Positions 34,691 through 44,468 are shown, counted from the stretch's first letter. The stretch: 64,000 nt of DNA from Pseudomonadota bacterium (GCA_021801265.1 JAJYYE010000001.1:558001-622000); one strand, 5' to 3'. Made by a program: numbers and translations. Notes: generated by a model not told the origin, from the sequence alone.

Positions 34691-35398
34691 GTGATGATAA
34701 GCGCCAACTACCTTGCACGGAATGCTGCTTTTATGATGCGCTCGGCCTTGATGACTCGCTCACGGAAACAGCAAGACAAGCCGCAGGTTTGGCGCGCGAA
34801 CACACGTCCTCTGTTATTGATCGCATTAACAGGCCTCATAGGAGGGGGTATCGGTGTATTCCCCGTTATCGCACAGGCGGCGTTGTACCGCTGGACAGCA
34901 CCCAATGGTGATCTGCATTACAGCGATAACATGCCGTCATCACAGGCCGAACGGGGTTACGATTTGATTAATCCGCTAACCGGTGACGTTTTAAAGCATT
35001 TTGATCGTGCAAAAACACCGCAAGAGATCGCAGCCGAAGCAGCCGCCAAACAAGCCCGAATTGCCGCTATAAAAGCCCAAGAAGAACAAGCCCGCAAAGA
35101 CCAGGCCCTGCTTGATTTATACAGCTCAACCGATGATTTAATCCGTGCCCGCAAACAGCGATTAGTGGAGTTGGACGCGCTGATTAATCAGGCGCAAGAC
35201 GCGCTTAAACGCACGCAAGAACGCATGCTGTCGACCCATTCTTCTGAAGCCCTTGCCGCGCAACGTGATGCGATTCAGCTCAGAAAAAATCTCGCCGAGC
35301 TGAACGATCGCCGTGATGACACCGTCATGCAATTTGCGCGGGATGCGAATCGCTTGCAACAGCTACTCGCCAACAAAAACACCCTTGAGGGGAAATAG
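34691..35398 (+). CDS. DUF4124-domain exported coiled-coil protein
   Basis: Up to 235 residues. A basic N-terminus and hydrophobic segment (about residues 40-63, ending A-Q-A-A) act as a signal peptide, followed by the DUF4124 motif L-Y-R-W-T-A-P-N-G-D-L-H-Y-S-D (about 64-78). The rest is Ala/Lys/Glu/Gln-rich and should form a long coiled coil. The start is unsure (GTG 34691, ATG 34694 or ATG 34733; the last gives a more typical leader). Function unknown; such proteins are envelope-associated. Confidence 0.75.
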   Translation: MMISANYLARNAAFMMRSALMTRSRKQQDKPQVWRANTRPLLLIALTGLIGGGIGVFPVIAQAALYRWTAPNGDLHYSDNMPSSQAERGYDLINPLTGDVLKHFDRAKTPQEIAAEAAAKQARIAAIKAQEEQARKDQALLDLYSSTDDLIRARKQRLVELDALINQAQDALKRTQERMLSTHSSEALAAQRDAIQLRKNLAELNDRRDDTVMQFARDANRLQQLLANKNTLEGK

Positions 35399-35421
35399 CA
35401 TCAGGCAAACAGCCGCGTGCA

Positions 35422-36846
35422 TCACCTTTTTTGTGGTGCGAGTGAACCATGGCGCTCCGCGCGCGCAGCAGGAAAGGCCACCTGAAATACGCTGCCTTGC
35501 TGGGGTTGGCTTGTGATGTGCAGATGGGCATCGTGGCGCAAAATCACATGTTTCACAATGGCAAGGCCTAGCCCCGTGCCGCCCCGGGTGCGTGAACGGG
35601 CAACATCAATCCGATAAAACCGTTCGGTTAAGCGGGGAATATGCCGGGGCTCGATGCCGATCCCCGTATCCTGCACTTCAAACACGGGTTGTCCCTGCGG
35701 ATTCTCAAACCAACGAATGGTAATCATCCCGCCACCAGGGGTGTATTTCACTGCGTTAAAAATCAGATTCGAGAGCGCCGAATGCAGTTCGCGCATAATG
35801 CCGACCAGCCACAGGCCGCTATCAATGGTCATCATAATTTGATGCTGTTCCTGACCGGAAAGCAGCTGGGCATCGTGGGCGATGGTGCCAAGCAAGCTGG
35901 CCATATCGATGGATTCAAAATATTCCTCATCGGGCCGGGTGGTTTCCAGCCGTGAGAGCAGCAGCAAATCTTCGACGATGCGGCGCATGCGCTCCGATTG
36001 CTGATGCATGTTGGTGAGAATCCGGAACATCTCGCTGTGGGTGTCTTCCTCGCTATCGAGCAAGGTTTCAAGGTAGCCCGCCAGCACGGTGAGCGGCGTG
36101 CGCAACTCGTGCGAGACATTCGCCACAAAATCTTGCCGCACGCCTTGCAGCCGATACAGCGCGGTCACATCCCGGCCAATCAGCAAATCCCGATCTTCAC
36201 CGTACGGCTCTCGACGTAAATTCAGCGCGCGCTGTTCATCACCCGGCGACTGAAATTCCAAACCCCGGCCTGATACGGTGTCGTTGAGCCAATGCACAAA
36301 TGCGGGGTCACGAATCAGGTTGTCAATTCGCAATCCGACATCGCTGCGGTTTAAATCCAAAAGCTCACAGGCCGCATCATTCAGCCATTCAATTTCGCGC
36401 AAGGGCGTTAATACCACCATGGCATCCGGCACCGACATGGCGGAATGATGATAGCGCTTGAGCAACTCGACCAATTTGCGTTGCCGCCGCCCCCAGGCAA
36501 GCCGAATCCGTCGCTGCCGATCTTGAATCAGCCCCGGCAGGCCATACACCGCATGACCCCGTTGCCGCCGCGCACCACTCGCCACTCGCATCAGTCGATA
36601 CACCAAGGAGAGGTTGTAGGCACCCACCGCCACCGCCATCGCCCAGCCTAAATTCGCCAGTGTCATAAAGGCCAGACCACCGAGCATCACGAAGAAGGCG
36701 ATCAGGGCGGCTTCTTGCCGCCAGCGTGCCGCGTTCAGCCGCCGTACGCGACTCCGGTACGGCGGCTGGGCCGTGGGTTTTTGGGATTCTGCCGACTTTA
36801 AGGGCAATGATGAGGGGTTGTGTGTCAAGGCAATACTCTGGAACAA
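35422..36846 (-). CDS. phoR: Phosphate regulon sensor kinase PhoR
   Basis: 474 residues from a TTG start (36846). No ATG is available before the first membrane helix, and TTGs at 36828 and 36807 are alternatives. Two transmembrane segments (about 46-84) are followed by a charged linker, a PAS domain (about 135-240), HisKA with F-V-A-N-V-S-H-E-L-R-T-P-L (about 245-257) and a HATPase domain with N-A-V-K-Y-T-P and G-T-G-L-G-L-A-I-V. It senses phosphate through the Pst complex and phosphorylates PhoB, which is encoded 211 bases upstream. Confidence 0.9.
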   Translation of the reverse strand: MFQSIALTHNPSSLPLKSAESQKPTAQPPYRSRVRRLNAARWRQEAALIAFFVMLGGLAFMTLANLGWAMAVAVGAYNLSLVYRLMRVASGARRQRGHAVYGLPGLIQDRQRRIRLAWGRRQRKLVELLKRYHHSAMSVPDAMVVLTPLREIEWLNDAACELLDLNRSDVGLRIDNLIRDPAFVHWLNDTVSGRGLEFQSPGDEQRALNLRREPYGEDRDLLIGRDVTALYRLQGVRQDFVANVSHELRTPLTVLAGYLETLLDSEEDTHSEMFRILTNMHQQSERMRRIVEDLLLLSRLETTRPDEEYFESIDMASLLGTIAHDAQLLSGQEQHQIMMTIDSGLWLVGIMRELHSALSNLIFNAVKYTPGGGMITIRWFENPQGQPVFEVQDTGIGIEPRHIPRLTERFYRIDVARSRTRGGTGLGLAIVKHVILRHDAHLHITSQPQQGSVFQVAFPAARAERHGSLAPQKR

Positions 36847-37014
36847 TATTGAAGGGGATGCTCAAGGGGCCGCTAATTAACTGGGAAAATCCGGCAACTC
36901 CTTCTCCATCGAAGGGGGCGGCCGGGATAGGGGATTTAATAATCAATGAGATAGATCCCCCCTCGCCAGCCCGTCCTGCACTCGGGGCGGGGGCTTTTAA
37001 TCAGCGCTCATCAA

Positions 37015-37047
37015 CGCATAACAGCGGCTATTCACCGCCGTTATGCG
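37015..37047. other. Hairpin between phoB and phoR
   Basis: CGCATAAC-a-GCGG pairs with CCGC-c-GTTATGCG (12 pairs, one mismatch) around a 7-base loop. It lies 10 bases beyond the phoB stop and is not followed by a T run. It may partly terminate transcription or stabilise phoB mRNA, so phoR is expressed less. Confidence 0.6.
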
Positions 37048-37057
37048 TGCACTATGC

Positions 37058-37753
37058 TTACGCTTTGCTGGATAATCGATACCCGACACCGCGCACAGTT
37101 TGAATTAACCCGTCAAAACCACTGGGGGTTAACGCTTTGCGCAGACGCAGAATATGCACATCGACGGTGCGTTCTTCCACATAGGCATTGCGCCCCCAAA
37201 TACGGTCCAGCAATTGGGTGCGGCTAAATACCCGCTCGGGATGCGTCATAAAAAAGGTGAGGAGCCGGAATTCGGTGGGGCCCACGTCAAGATCGACATC
37301 GCCACCCGTTACCCTGTGGCTTTCCGGATCAAGCCGTAATCCGGCGACTTCAATCATGCCCCCTTCGCCCTCTGGCGATACGCGGCGCAACACGGCCTTA
37401 ATACGCGCCATCAATTCACGCGGCGAGAAGGGTTTGGTGATGTAATCATCTGCGCCCGCTTCCAGACCACTGACTTTATCTTCTTCCTCGCCGCGCGCGG
37501 TGAGCATCACAATCGGCACATCGCGGGTCAGCTCGTCGCGTTTCATGCGGCGGGCAAATTCAATGCCGCTGGCACCCGGCAACATCCAGTCGAGTAATAC
37601 CAAATCCGGCAACTTGCGCGAGAGTTGCTCGAATGCTTCCGCGACATCGCCGGCTTCAACCAAATCGTACCCAGCGCGCCCCAAGGCAAACGCTACCATT
37701 TCCCGGATGGGTTTTTCATCTTCAACGATCAGGATTGTTTTTCGAAGTGCCAT
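37058..37753 (-). CDS. phoB: Phosphate response regulator PhoB
   Basis: 231 residues. Receiver domain (about 1-122) with acidic pocket E-D-E, phosphoacceptor Asp in L-L-D-W-M-L-P-G and K in I-T-K-P-F-S. The OmpR-type winged helix (about 130-228) has R-T-V-D-V-H-I-x-R-L-R-K. PhoB-P binds Pho boxes. The ATG at 37753 is chosen because conserved sequence starts there. A Pho box 47 bases upstream implies autoregulation. Confidence 0.95.
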   Translation of the reverse strand: MALRKTILIVEDEKPIREMVAFALGRAGYDLVEAGDVAEAFEQLSRKLPDLVLLDWMLPGASGIEFARRMKRDELTRDVPIVMLTARGEEEDKVSGLEAGADDYITKPFSPRELMARIKAVLRRVSPEGEGGMIEVAGLRLDPESHRVTGGDVDLDVGPTEFRLLTFFMTHPERVFSRTQLLDRIWGRNAYVEERTVDVHILRLRKALTPSGFDGLIQTVRGVGYRLSSKA

Positions 37754-37799
37754 GATGAATGCTCGTATTGCAAGGTGATTACCATTTAATATCAACCAA

Positions 37800-37817
37800 G
37801 TGACACGATTGTGACAA
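37800..37817 (-). promoter_or_regulatory. Pho box upstream of phoB
   Basis: On the minus strand TTGTCAC-AATC-GTGTCAC: two 7-base direct repeats with 11-base period, matching the PhoB consensus CTGTCAY-N4-CTGTCAY. A further TGTCAT lies 8 bases upstream. It is 47 bases before the phoB ATG. Confidence 0.75.
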
Positions 37818-38035
37818 TATGACAATCATCCTGATCGTAGCACACGCGCTCGGCGTTAACAGACGTAAATCAATTCACCGATTCGGTCTGGTGTAAATGT
37901 TTTGCGCCACTCTGTCGCATCTTGCAACAAGATGGATCAAAATGTCGCTGTCGCAGATTGAATCCCGGCGCCAGACTGGCTATCACCGATGGTCGGGCGG
38001 TACAGTGAGTTTCCTCGAAGTTTGGAAAGAACCCC

Positions 38036-38905
38036 ATGATTAATGCCCCGCTTAGGATCGATTCCCCACAGATTGCTGATGACGTTGGTCGCGCCTTGAC
38101 TGAAGATCTAGGCAGCGGCGATGTCTCCGCTCGCCTCATTCCGATGGACCTTCTCATGCGGGGGCACATTTTTGCTCGGGAAGACTGTATTTTGGCTGGA
38201 TCCGCCTGGACTGAAACCGCCTTTCGGTGCGTATCTAATCGGATTCAGCTCGACTGGCGATTCCACGATGGCGAACGCGTTGCAGCGGGCGCGTTATTGT
38301 GTTCGCTCGAGGGACCTGCGCGCGCCTTGTTGACGGCTGAGCGTACTGCATTGAATTTTCTACAAACCTTAAGTGGCACCGCCACGGCCACCCGTGCCTA
38401 TGTTGACGCGATCCTGGGCACTCGCACCAGGATTTTGGATACCCGAAAAACGATACCGGGGCTGCGTTTGGCGCAAAAATACGCCGTGACCTGCGGTGGT
38501 GGGCAAAACCATCGTTTGGGCTTGTTTGACATGGTGTTACTCAAGGAAAATCACATTATGGCAGCGGGCTCCATCACTGCCGCCGTGACGTTGAGTCGGA
38601 AGATCAATGCGGATATCCCGTTAGAGGTCGAAGTTGAAACCTTGGCGCAATTCGAAGAAGCCTTGTCCATCGGGGTGACGCGCATTTTGCTGGATAATTT
38701 TGATTTGGGTGGCCTGCGCGCGGCCGTGGCGCTGAATCAAGGCCGCGCCCAGCTCGAAGCTTCGGGGAATGTTGATTTAACCACCGTGCGCGCAGTGGCC
38801 GAAACCGGCGTCGATTTCATCTCGATTGGCGCACTGACCAAGCACGTGCGCGCAATCGATTTATCGCTTCGGTTCGATGCCGAGCCAGTTGACTTGGCCG
38901 GTTGA
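38036..38905 (+). CDS. nadC: Nicotinate-nucleotide pyrophosphorylase (quinolinate phosphoribosyltransferase)
   Basis: 289 residues. Converts quinolinate and PRPP to nicotinate mononucleotide in NAD synthesis. The family sequences E-D-L-G-S-G-D-V-S (about residues 23-31), E-R-T-A-L-N-F-L-Q (about 101-109), D-T-R-K-T-I-P-G-L-R (about 138-147), G-G-G-Q-N-H-R (about 157-163) and E-V-E-V-E-T (about 200-205) are all present. Length is normal. It is apparently a single gene. Confidence 0.95.
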   Translation: MINAPLRIDSPQIADDVGRALTEDLGSGDVSARLIPMDLLMRGHIFAREDCILAGSAWTETAFRCVSNRIQLDWRFHDGERVAAGALLCSLEGPARALLTAERTALNFLQTLSGTATATRAYVDAILGTRTRILDTRKTIPGLRLAQKYAVTCGGGQNHRLGLFDMVLLKENHIMAAGSITAAVTLSRKINADIPLEVEVETLAQFEEALSIGVTRILLDNFDLGGLRAAVALNQGRAQLEASGNVDLTTVRAVAETGVDFISIGALTKHVRAIDLSLRFDAEPVDLAG

Positions 38906-38916
38906 GCCGGGCTGAA

Positions 38917-39261
38917 TTATTTGAGTCTATAATAAGTTACGTTCAAATAATTCGTGACTGCTTCGTTTTCTTCCTCAAACCAAGCGATATTGAAGTGATT
39001 GGCGCATCCCTCAACCATGGTGCGCAGGCTCGCGGGGTTTTGAATTTTCTTCCCACGGCGCGACGTGTAAAAAGCGGCATCGTGCGGCGCAGTATGACAA
39101 TTGGCGCAGTGCTCGGTGTGTAAACTGGCCCCCCAATTCGGATCGTGCGTATCGGCGGAAGCCGTGTGGGCGCTGGCAAAGCTCGCCCACACCAGGAGGC
39201 TGATGCCCAAAACAGGGGCGGTTTGGCGGCGTGATTTCAATAGGATTAGGTACTGATTCAT
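38917..39261 (-). CDS. Exported monohaem cytochrome c
   Basis: 114 residues with a signal peptide (to about residue 31-37) and one C-A-N-C-H haem site (52-56). The mature protein is small (about 80 residues), with M-V-E-G-C downstream, where the methionine could be the sixth haem ligand. AGGAG precedes the ATG. It may carry electrons from a sulfur or other periplasmic dehydrogenase; no partner gene is adjacent. It lies tail to tail with nadC. Confidence 0.82.
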   Translation of the reverse strand: MNQYLILLKSRRQTAPVLGISLLVWASFASAHTASADTHDPNWGASLHTEHCANCHTAPHDAAFYTSRRGKKIQNPASLRTMVEGCANHFNIAWFEEENEAVTNYLNVTYYRLK

Positions 39262-39461
39262 GGTGGCTCCTCACGTCTTTAGGCTGGCCTTATGCGGTGA
39301 GCCTAATGGGCCGTTCTGGGTGCATGATGGCGTGCTCAGGCATACATTTTTTCGTTATGGGATTGAGTCTAGCCCTTTGTTACGGCGGGGTGGATTAAAC
39401 TTTCCTATCCTGGCCAACACAAATCACTTGCCCAGCGCAATAATTATGGCGATTAATTAAC

Positions 39462-39803
39462 ATGATGACTTTATTCGGTATTTCACACTGTGACGCAGTA
39501 AAAAAAGCCCGTGCCTGGCTTGATCAGCAGGCAATCGATTACCAATTCCACGATTACAAAAAATCCGGCGTGCCTGAGGTTGCACTGGATCGCTGGCTGG
39601 CCGAATTCGGCTGGCAAACGGTGATCAATCGGCGTGGCACCGCGTGGCGAGCGCTACCCGAGGCCGAACGCGTGCAGATGGATACCGCTGGCGCCCGCCG
39701 TGCGGCACTGCTGAACCCCAGCCTGATTAAACGCCCCATCCTTGTGACTGCAACGGCGACACGGGTGGGTTTTGAGCCAGAATACTGGCTAACGGTATTA
39801 TGA
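39462..39803 (+). CDS. ArsC/Spx-family protein (YffB type)
   Basis: 113-residue thioredoxin-fold protein. The N-terminal [11 protein letters not shown] (about residues 6-16) has a single active-site cysteine, and K-R-P-I-L lies near the C-terminus, as in ArsC-family YffB. True arsenate reductases have other cysteine or arginine features, so arsenate reduction is not claimed. It overlaps dapE by 4 bases, the same neighbourhood as in enterobacteria. Confidence 0.85.
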   Translation: MMTLFGISHCDAVKKARAWLDQQAIDYQFHDYKKSGVPEVALDRWLAEFGWQTVINRRGTAWRALPEAERVQMDTAGARRAALLNPSLIKRPILVTATATRVGFEPEYWLTVL

Positions 39804-40981
39804 TGAATTCAGTCACTCAGTCCGATGCCACCATCCTGCTGGCGCAGGCGTTAATCCGCCGCGCCTCCGTGACGCCCGATGATGCAGGGTGTCAGCACTT
39901 GCTGGCAGAGCGCCTGGCGGCCGTGGGTTTTGTCATTCGACATCTACGCTTTGGCGATGTGGATAATCTCTGGGCGGTGCATGGCGTCGCGGGGCCATTA
40001 TTTTGCTTTGCGGGGCACACCGATGTCGTGCCCACGGGCGAGACTTCTGCCTGGAGTCAGGCGCCATTTGCTGCGAATATCATCGGAAATGTACTCATTG
40101 GGCGCGGTAGTGCGGATATGAAAGGCTCGATTGCTGCCATGGTCACTGCGGTTGAACGGTTTTTGGCAGCGAATCCGAATCCGCCGTTTCGTTTGGCCTT
40201 TTTAATCACGAGCGACGAAGAGGGCGTGGCGATCAACGGCACAGTTAAAGTGATCGACTGGCTCACAATTCAGGGCGAGCAGATTGACTGGTGTTTAGTG
40301 GGCGAGCCCTCCAGCCGCGAGCGCTTGGGTGATGAATACAAAATTGGCCGACGCGGTTCCATCACCGGCAACCTCGTGATTCACGGCAAGCAAGGCCATG
40401 TCGCCTACCCGCATTTGGCGGATAACCCGGTGCATCGGGCGGCACCGTTTTTGGCCGAACTCACGGCCATTGAATGGGATCAGGGCAACACGCATTTTCC
40501 CCCCTCAACCCTGCAAATTGCCAATATTCATGCCGGCACGGGTGCGAACAATGTCATTCCCGGTGAACTTCAGGTGCAATTTAATCTGCGATTCAACACG
40601 GAAAGTACGGTTGAAAAAATTCAATCCCGCGTAGCCGCCTTGCTGGCACAGCATCAATTACGGCATACACTGAACTGGTCGCTCTCCGGCCAACCGTTCC
40701 TCACCCGCCAAGGTGATTTTGTGCGGGCAGTTGAGGTGGCGGTGACGCGCATCACCGGCCAAAAACCCCTGCCCTCCACCGCAGGCGGCACCTCCGATGG
40801 GCGATTTATTGCCCCCACAGGTGCCGAAGTGATCGAATTAGGCCCCTTAAACGCCACCATTCACCAAATTGATGAGCAGGTTCCGGTCGCGCATCTGATT
40901 GATTTATCAAAAATTTATGCCGCAGTACTCGATCAATTATTCGTCCAAAGCACTCATGACCTGTTCAAAAACCGGGGCTGA
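39800..40981 (+). CDS. dapE: Succinyl-diaminopimelate desuccinylase
   Basis: 393 residues. Zinc-dependent M20 peptidase-family enzyme of lysine and peptidoglycan precursor synthesis. Metal and catalytic sites: F-A-G-H-T-D-V-V-P (about 74-82), G-R-G-S-A-D-M-K-G (about 105-113), T-S-D-E-E-G (about 139-144), and the dimerisation-domain histidine sequence. Length slightly above the usual 375. Coupled to the upstream ArsC-like gene; the final diaminopimelate step, lysA, is encoded at 61000. Confidence 0.95.
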   Translation: MMNSVTQSDATILLAQALIRRASVTPDDAGCQHLLAERLAAVGFVIRHLRFGDVDNLWAVHGVAGPLFCFAGHTDVVPTGETSAWSQAPFAANIIGNVLIGRGSADMKGSIAAMVTAVERFLAANPNPPFRLAFLITSDEEGVAINGTVKVIDWLTIQGEQIDWCLVGEPSSRERLGDEYKIGRRGSITGNLVIHGKQGHVAYPHLADNPVHRAAPFLAELTAIEWDQGNTHFPPSTLQIANIHAGTGANNVIPGELQVQFNLRFNTESTVEKIQSRVAALLAQHQLRHTLNWSLSGQPFLTRQGDFVRAVEVAVTRITGQKPLPSTAGGTSDGRFIAPTGAEVIELGPLNATIHQIDEQVPVAHLIDLSKIYAAVLDQLFVQSTHDLFKNRG

Positions 40982-41031
40982 GCACCTTGATATATCATGC
41001 ACTACAGGTGATTTAACTCCATGATTTCACG

Positions 41032-42597
41032 ATGAGTTTACTCCGATCCACCGCGATGATTGGCAGCATGACGATGATCTCTCGTGTGCTGGGTTTTGTG
41101 CGCGACATGCTCATGGCACGGGTGTTTGGGGCCAGCCCCGCCACTGATGCATTTTTCGTGGTGTTCAAAATCCCGAATTTTCTGCGCCGCTTATTTGCTG
41201 AAGGCGCATTTGCCCAAGCCTTTGTGCCGGTGCTCTCGGAGTATCGCGAAAAAAATACCCGCGAAGAGTTAAAAGACTTCATCGACCATATGTTCGGCAC
41301 GCTGGCCGCCGTGCTCGTCGTCGTCGTCGGGTTGGGGATTAGCGCCGCGCCGCTGGTGATTATGCTGTTTGCTCCCGGCTTTTCAGCCGATCCGGCTCAG
41401 CGGGCACTGGCCGCGCACATGCTCTGGATTACGTTCCCGTATTTGTTTTTTATCTCCTTAACCGCTTTTGCCGCCAGCACGCTTAATGCCTTTGGCCGCT
41501 TTGCGATGCCTGCTCTCGCGCCAATTTGGCTCAATATCACACTCATTATCGCCACGTTGCTTGCCGCGCCGTTGTTCCAAGAACCCGTCATGGCGCTGGC
41601 TTGGGGCGTGCTTATTGCGGGCATTTTGCAGTTATTTTTCCTGCTGCCGTTTTTAGCGCGGATGGGTCTGTTGCCGCGCCCCCGTTTCGGTAAACACGCC
41701 GGTGTGCGCAAAACCATACGGCTGATGGTGCCCGCTATGTTCGGCGCCTCAATCACTCAAATTAATTTACTGGTCGATACCATCCTCGCCTCTATGCTGA
41801 TGGCGGGCAGCGTATCGTGGCTGTATTACAGTGATCGGCTGGTGGAGCTGCCGCTGGGCGTGTTTGGCGTCGCCATTTCCACGGTGATTTTACCCAAACT
41901 CGCCCGCGCGTTTAGTCGCACCGATCACGGTGATTTTTCCGGCACGCTCAATTGGGCAATTAAATTCACCGTGTTACTTGGCTTGCCCCTCTGTGCGGGC
42001 CTGGTGGTGCTGGCGCAACCGATGCTTGCCACATTATTTGAATACGGCTCGTTCAATGCGTTTGATACCCACATGGTCGCGCTCGCGATGGCTGCTTACG
42101 CACTCGGGCTACCGGCCTTCTTGCTGATTAAAATTTTCGCCCCCGGATTTTATGCGCGGCAAGATACCCAAACGCCGGTAAAAATCGGTCTGGTTGCCGT
42201 CGGTGCGAATTTGCTCTTCAAGGCGATGATTGTCTTGCCGTGGATGTTTCTGCTTGGTGGCTATGCCGCACATGTCGGACTCGCGCTCACCACCGCGATG
42301 GCCGCTTGGGTCAATTTAATCCTCTTGGCGTTTTTTCTGCGTAAGCGCGGAGCGTGGAAACCCGATCCCGCCTTATGGCGATTTATTCGCCAAGTGCTGG
42401 CGGCCACCTTGGTGATGGCGGCGGCGCTGATGTGGGTTCGCCCCGATGCCGCATACTGGACCCACGCCCATGCGTTGATGCGCGTGGGTGGGCTCTTGGC
42501 ACTGATTGGGGGTGGCATCACGGTTTTTGTACTGGCCGGATTTCTGGCTGGCCTGCACCCCAAGCGCGTGTGGGCGGGGTTAAGAGCTGCGGGTTAA
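41032..42597 (+). CDS. murJ: Lipid II flippase MurJ
   Basis: 521-residue, fourteen-helix MOP-family exporter that flips lipid II across the inner membrane. The N-terminus S-R-V-L-G-F-V-R-D and F-F-V-V-F-K-I-P-N-F-L-R-R-L-F-A-E-G-A-F are diagnostic. Length is typical. It begins 50 bases after dapE on the same strand and may be co-transcribed. Confidence 0.95.
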   Translation: MSLLRSTAMIGSMTMISRVLGFVRDMLMARVFGASPATDAFFVVFKIPNFLRRLFAEGAFAQAFVPVLSEYREKNTREELKDFIDHMFGTLAAVLVVVVGLGISAAPLVIMLFAPGFSADPAQRALAAHMLWITFPYLFFISLTAFAASTLNAFGRFAMPALAPIWLNITLIIATLLAAPLFQEPVMALAWGVLIAGILQLFFLLPFLARMGLLPRPRFGKHAGVRKTIRLMVPAMFGASITQINLLVDTILASMLMAGSVSWLYYSDRLVELPLGVFGVAISTVILPKLARAFSRTDHGDFSGTLNWAIKFTVLLGLPLCAGLVVLAQPMLATLFEYGSFNAFDTHMVALAMAAYALGLPAFLLIKIFAPGFYARQDTQTPVKIGLVAVGANLLFKAMIVLPWMFLLGGYAAHVGLALTTAMAAWVNLILLAFFLRKRGAWKPDPALWRFIRQVLAATLVMAAALMWVRPDAAYWTHAHALMRVGGLLALIGGGITVFVLAGFLAGLHPKRVWAGLRAAG

Positions 42598-42627
42598 GAC
42601 GTAGCAAGGCTCAGTCGTACATTATGA

Positions 42628-43464
42628 TTAAACCCAATCATCATCGCCACTGCCACCGCCGAATAACCCACCAAAAAACCCACCAGAATCATCGCCGCTG
42701 GACTGATCAAACAAGCCGCTGTTATCCGCCGCAGAATCAAAGCCCGCACCGCTACCGCCCATTGGATCATTGATCGGGTCGGCCGAGGGATCATTAAACG
42801 CCGAACTATCCCAACCTGAAGAAGTATCGGTGCCATAGAAATTTTCGGTCACGTTGGTCACGTTTTCGGTGGGCATCGCGCTGCTTTCGAACCCATTACC
42901 GCCCATCAGCCCTTGATTCCCACCGCCCATCAAATGCTCGATCCCTTGGAACAACAACGCACCGCCGACCACGCCGGTAGCCGCCGCCGCTGCCGTGCCT
43001 AAGAATGAACCGCCGCCCAAACTGCTTCCTGGACGGCTGCCTGCGTTTGCAGCGGGCACGGCACTCATGGCAGCAGTGGGTGCATAGCTCGGCGCGCCAC
43101 CCATCGGATTTACTATCGGCTGGCCATAGGCATTGGTTTGGCTGCCAGCGATCTGTGCGGCGGTCGCCGTTGGCATTGGCTGGCTCCAACCGTGCGGGGC
43201 GCCGCCTAAAAAGCTGCTGGCCTCGGGGTCGTTACGCGCGGCATCGTACTCAAGTGCTTGAATTCGCGTTTGGGCATTTTGCAAGGCTTGCTCAAGTAAT
43301 AAATGCCGCTGAGTCAGTAAATACGCCATCTTGGTATCGGCGGAGAACGCCTGTGCAATCTGCTGCGCGGCCTGCATATCGCGGGCGTCCGGTGGAAGCT
43401 GGCTCGCCGCCTGCTGTAAATTGCTCAACAACTGGGTGAGTAAAGTGTGTTCTTGTGCGTTCAT
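42628..43464 (-). CDS. DUF2076-family protein
   Basis: 278 residues. The N-terminal helical region has the DUF2076 start M-N-A-Q-E-H (residues 1-6), followed by a Pro/Ala/Gln-rich linker, a Gly-rich hydrophobic stretch (about 160-190, G-G-S-F-L-G-T-A-A-A-A-A) and an acidic Gly/Ser/Asp tail. The ATG at 43464 has GAGG upstream and matches the family start; the frame upstream to 43530 is ignored. Function unknown; members are thought to be periplasmic ligand-binding sensors or membrane-associated. Confidence 0.8.
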   Translation of the reverse strand: MNAQEHTLLTQLLSNLQQAASQLPPDARDMQAAQQIAQAFSADTKMAYLLTQRHLLLEQALQNAQTRIQALEYDAARNDPEASSFLGGAPHGWSQPMPTATAAQIAGSQTNAYGQPIVNPMGGAPSYAPTAAMSAVPAANAGSRPGSSLGGGSFLGTAAAAATGVVGGALLFQGIEHLMGGGNQGLMGGNGFESSAMPTENVTNVTENFYGTDTSSGWDSSAFNDPSADPINDPMGGSGAGFDSAADNSGLFDQSSGDDSGGFFGGLFGGGSGDDDWV

Positions 43465-43895
43465 TGTGCGCCTCGCAAAGGTTAACTGGTCGAACTCGTA
43501 CCTACCGCCATTGGAGCACAAACGCGCCACAGGGTTCCTTGGAATCTGTTCTTACTGCCACTGAACGCTGTGGGGTGCACCGTGCGCTGCCGCCCGTAAT
43601 CCAGCGGGTTGCCGACAATCGCATCGGCGGTTGGCCGATCGGCTTCAGTGGCAGGATTTTCCTGTGTAGGCGGAGGGGCATCCCCACCTACGGAATGGAC
43701 ACGGTTCAACAGCGCATTCCGACGTAAGATGCCGTCCAGCGGTTTTAACATTGGTGCCGGATAGGGCACCATTGAATGTCGCCAATTCAGACGGTGACGC
43801 GGGCGAGCTCGCCGCCTGCGTTGGTGAGCCGGCGGGCGAAGATGCCTTTGGGCAGCAGGGTTTCATCGTCGGCAAACAGGCAAGAACAGGTATTT
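43465..43895. other. 431-base gap with a short palindrome and a possible gene remnant
   Basis: Between two minus-strand genes. A palindrome GTAGG-cgga-GGGG-cat-CCCC-a-CCTAC lies at 43666-43691. On the minus strand at about 43787-43880 a frame ending in a stop reads A-D-D-E-T-L-L-P-K-G-I-F-A-R-R-L, which has protein-like composition and could be the tail of a lost gene, but I recognise no family. Other frames here are not convincing. Confidence 0.4.
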
Positions 43896-44468
43896 TTACG
43901 GCTTATCTAAAAAATACCCCGCAACGGCCAGATCATGCACGCGTACGATCCCTGCGGGCACGATGCGCGCGGCGGGTACAAGTTTTGGGGCGTAACCGAG
44001 CACTGATGTCATGTGTCCAACGGCATTGCCGCAGGCGGAAAATCGCACACCTTGGGCGCTGAGCTTTTCTATCAAGGGGGCCAGTGGGTTATCGTTAGCC
44101 ATTAACAGTTTGATGCCGGGGCCGAAGGCGACAATTTCAATGTCTACCTTGTCTTTACCATAGTGCTTGAGTATGTGTTCGGCCACATGCAGCACTTCGC
44201 CGCGTCGATCGGGGTTGACATCGCTAATTTGTAACGCATAACGCGCCAGAACATCGGCGTGTGCAGCTTTAGCTTCTTCAACGCTTTGCGCTTGGGGGTA
44301 GTGGGCCTCTTTAATGAGTGCGGCGATATGCGCCGCTTGGGCAGTGGGTTGCTCTGTGGGCGTGGCCGCCCAGGTCAGGCTGGGTGCGAATAAAACCGCG
44401 CACAGTGCCGCGGCGAGGCGGGTTTTTCGGGTCGGGTGTTTTAGGCAGGCTGGGGAAAGGTTCATCAT
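43896..44468 (-). CDS. Second exported DsrE-like protein
   Basis: 190 residues with a long signal peptide (to about residue 35, T-W-A). The mature part contains an N-terminal helix region and a DsrE-like domain with I-E-I-V-A-F-G-P-G-I-K (about 110-120) and Q-G-V-R-F-S-A-C-G-N (about 139-148), whose C146 matches C118 of the protein at 15799-16308. Probable periplasmic sulfur carrier or binder. GGAAG precedes the ATG. Confidence 0.78.
   Translation of the reverse strand: MMNLSPACLKHPTRKTRLAAALCAVLFAPSLTWAATPTEQPTAQAAHIAALIKEAHYPQAQSVEEAKAAHADVLARYALQISDVNPDRRGEVLHVAEHILKHYGKDKVDIEIVAFGPGIKLLMANDNPLAPLIEKLSAQGVRFSACGNAVGHMTSVLGYAPKLVPAARIVPAGIVRVHDLAVAGYFLDKP

Noticed and set aside
36389-36946. 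185-codon minus-strand frame overlapping the start of phoR
   Set aside because: Frame-shifted shadow of phoR; its start portion might hint at a leader, but the rest has no conserved sequence.
36965-37000. Terminator-like GC hairpin followed by TTTT on the plus strand
   Set aside because: No plus-strand gene ends here and the stem is imperfect.
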